Assembly (NCBI GenBank): GCA_027296925.1
Contig: JAPUIP010000074.1
Span: forward strand, 1-5,504
Source: Candidatus Poribacteria bacterium
GTDB lineage: Bacteria; Poribacteria; WGA-4E; PCPOR2b
Length of the DNA stretch: 5,504 nt
Reading direction: 5' to 3'
Part shown: in pieces, positions 5,448-5,504 of the stretch
Layout of the letters: each line of letters starts with the position of its first letter
Numbering within the stretch: the stretch's first letter is position 1
Notes under the pieces: model-generated
What the model saw: the letters and a program-made list of their open reading frames with translations, nothing else
The model's database searches: none
Told to the model about the DNA's origin: nothing
Made by a program: the position numbers and the translations under genes

Positions 5448-5504
5448 ATGAAACTCATTTTCGATGGTCATCTAGACTTGGCGGTGTTCGCGCTGGCGTA
5501 CAAC
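5448..5504 (+). CDS. M19 family (membrane/renal) dipeptidase, N-terminal fragment
   Basis: The first 19 codons, cut by the window edge, read MKLIFDGHLDLAVFALAYN. The start DGHLDLA is the hallmark opening of peptidase M19, in which the H-x-D pair (here H8 and D10) supplies ligands to the dinuclear zinc centre. Family members hydrolyse dipeptides, including D-residue-containing ones. The ATG at 5448 has AAGGGGG ending 7 bases upstream. The gene lies 87 bases after the Gfo/Idh/MocA gene on the same strand with no clear promoter or terminator between, so cotranscription is likely. Only a short piece is visible, so the rest of the gene and its integrity are unknown. Confidence 0.75.
   Translation, partial: MKLIFDGHLDLAVFALAYN

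Noticed and set aside
4913..5458. Long open frame (181 codons) on the minus strand opposite the Gfo/Idh/MocA gene
   Set aside because: Its protein has no recognisable motif and it lies almost wholly antisense to a gene with clear family signatures and its own promoter and ribosome site.

Overview
The window looks like chromosomal DNA of a free-living or host-associated heterotrophic bacterium with moderate GC content. It carries ordinary sigma70-type promoters and purine-rich Shine-Dalgarno sites. The gene set is a Zn-type alcohol dehydrogenase, a SelA-like PLP enzyme, a BNR/Asp-box sialidase-like protein, a Gfo/Idh/MocA oxidoreductase and an M19 dipeptidase. This mix, together with intergenic spaces full of short palindromic repeats, resembles uncultured marine and sponge-associated lineages such as Poribacteria or Latescibacterota. 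That assignment is an impression from gene content only; no marker gene is present.

Layout. Bases 1-347 are non-coding and packed with small inverted repeats. These include a 95-bp element with perfect 15-bp ends (215-309), a 150-bp element with perfect 12-bp ends (57-206) and two GC-rich hairpins. Next come a leftward alcohol dehydrogenase (348-1436) and a rightward SelA/DgaE-like PLP enzyme (1566-2690), transcribed divergently from a 129-bp spacer with a recognisable promoter for each. A convergent spacer (2691-2826) holds a GC-rich cruciform-type repeat that may separate the two transcripts. The leftward sialidase-like gene (2827-4062) and the rightward Gfo/Idh/MocA gene (4320-5360) diverge from a 257-bp spacer. 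Two good sigma70 promoters stand back to back there, with -35 boxes 9 bp apart. The Gfo/Idh/MocA gene has a leader of about 114 nt with mutually exclusive pairings, one of which reaches its Shine-Dalgarno site. The window ends 19 codons into an M19 (membrane/renal dipeptidase family) gene that probably belongs to the same transcript.

How the genes may work together (inference). A sialidase-like propeller protein, a SelA-like enzyme whose relatives include amino-sugar-acid ammonia-lyases, and two NAD(P)-dependent oxidoreductases fit a small scavenging locus for carbohydrates or amino sugars. The dipeptidase would add peptide turnover. The genes lie in three or four separate transcripts rather than one operon, so the link is proximity only. 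I found no defence system, CRISPR array, RNA gene or intact transposase. The most interesting material is the repeat cluster, the structured leader and an altered zinc-site motif in the dehydrogenase.
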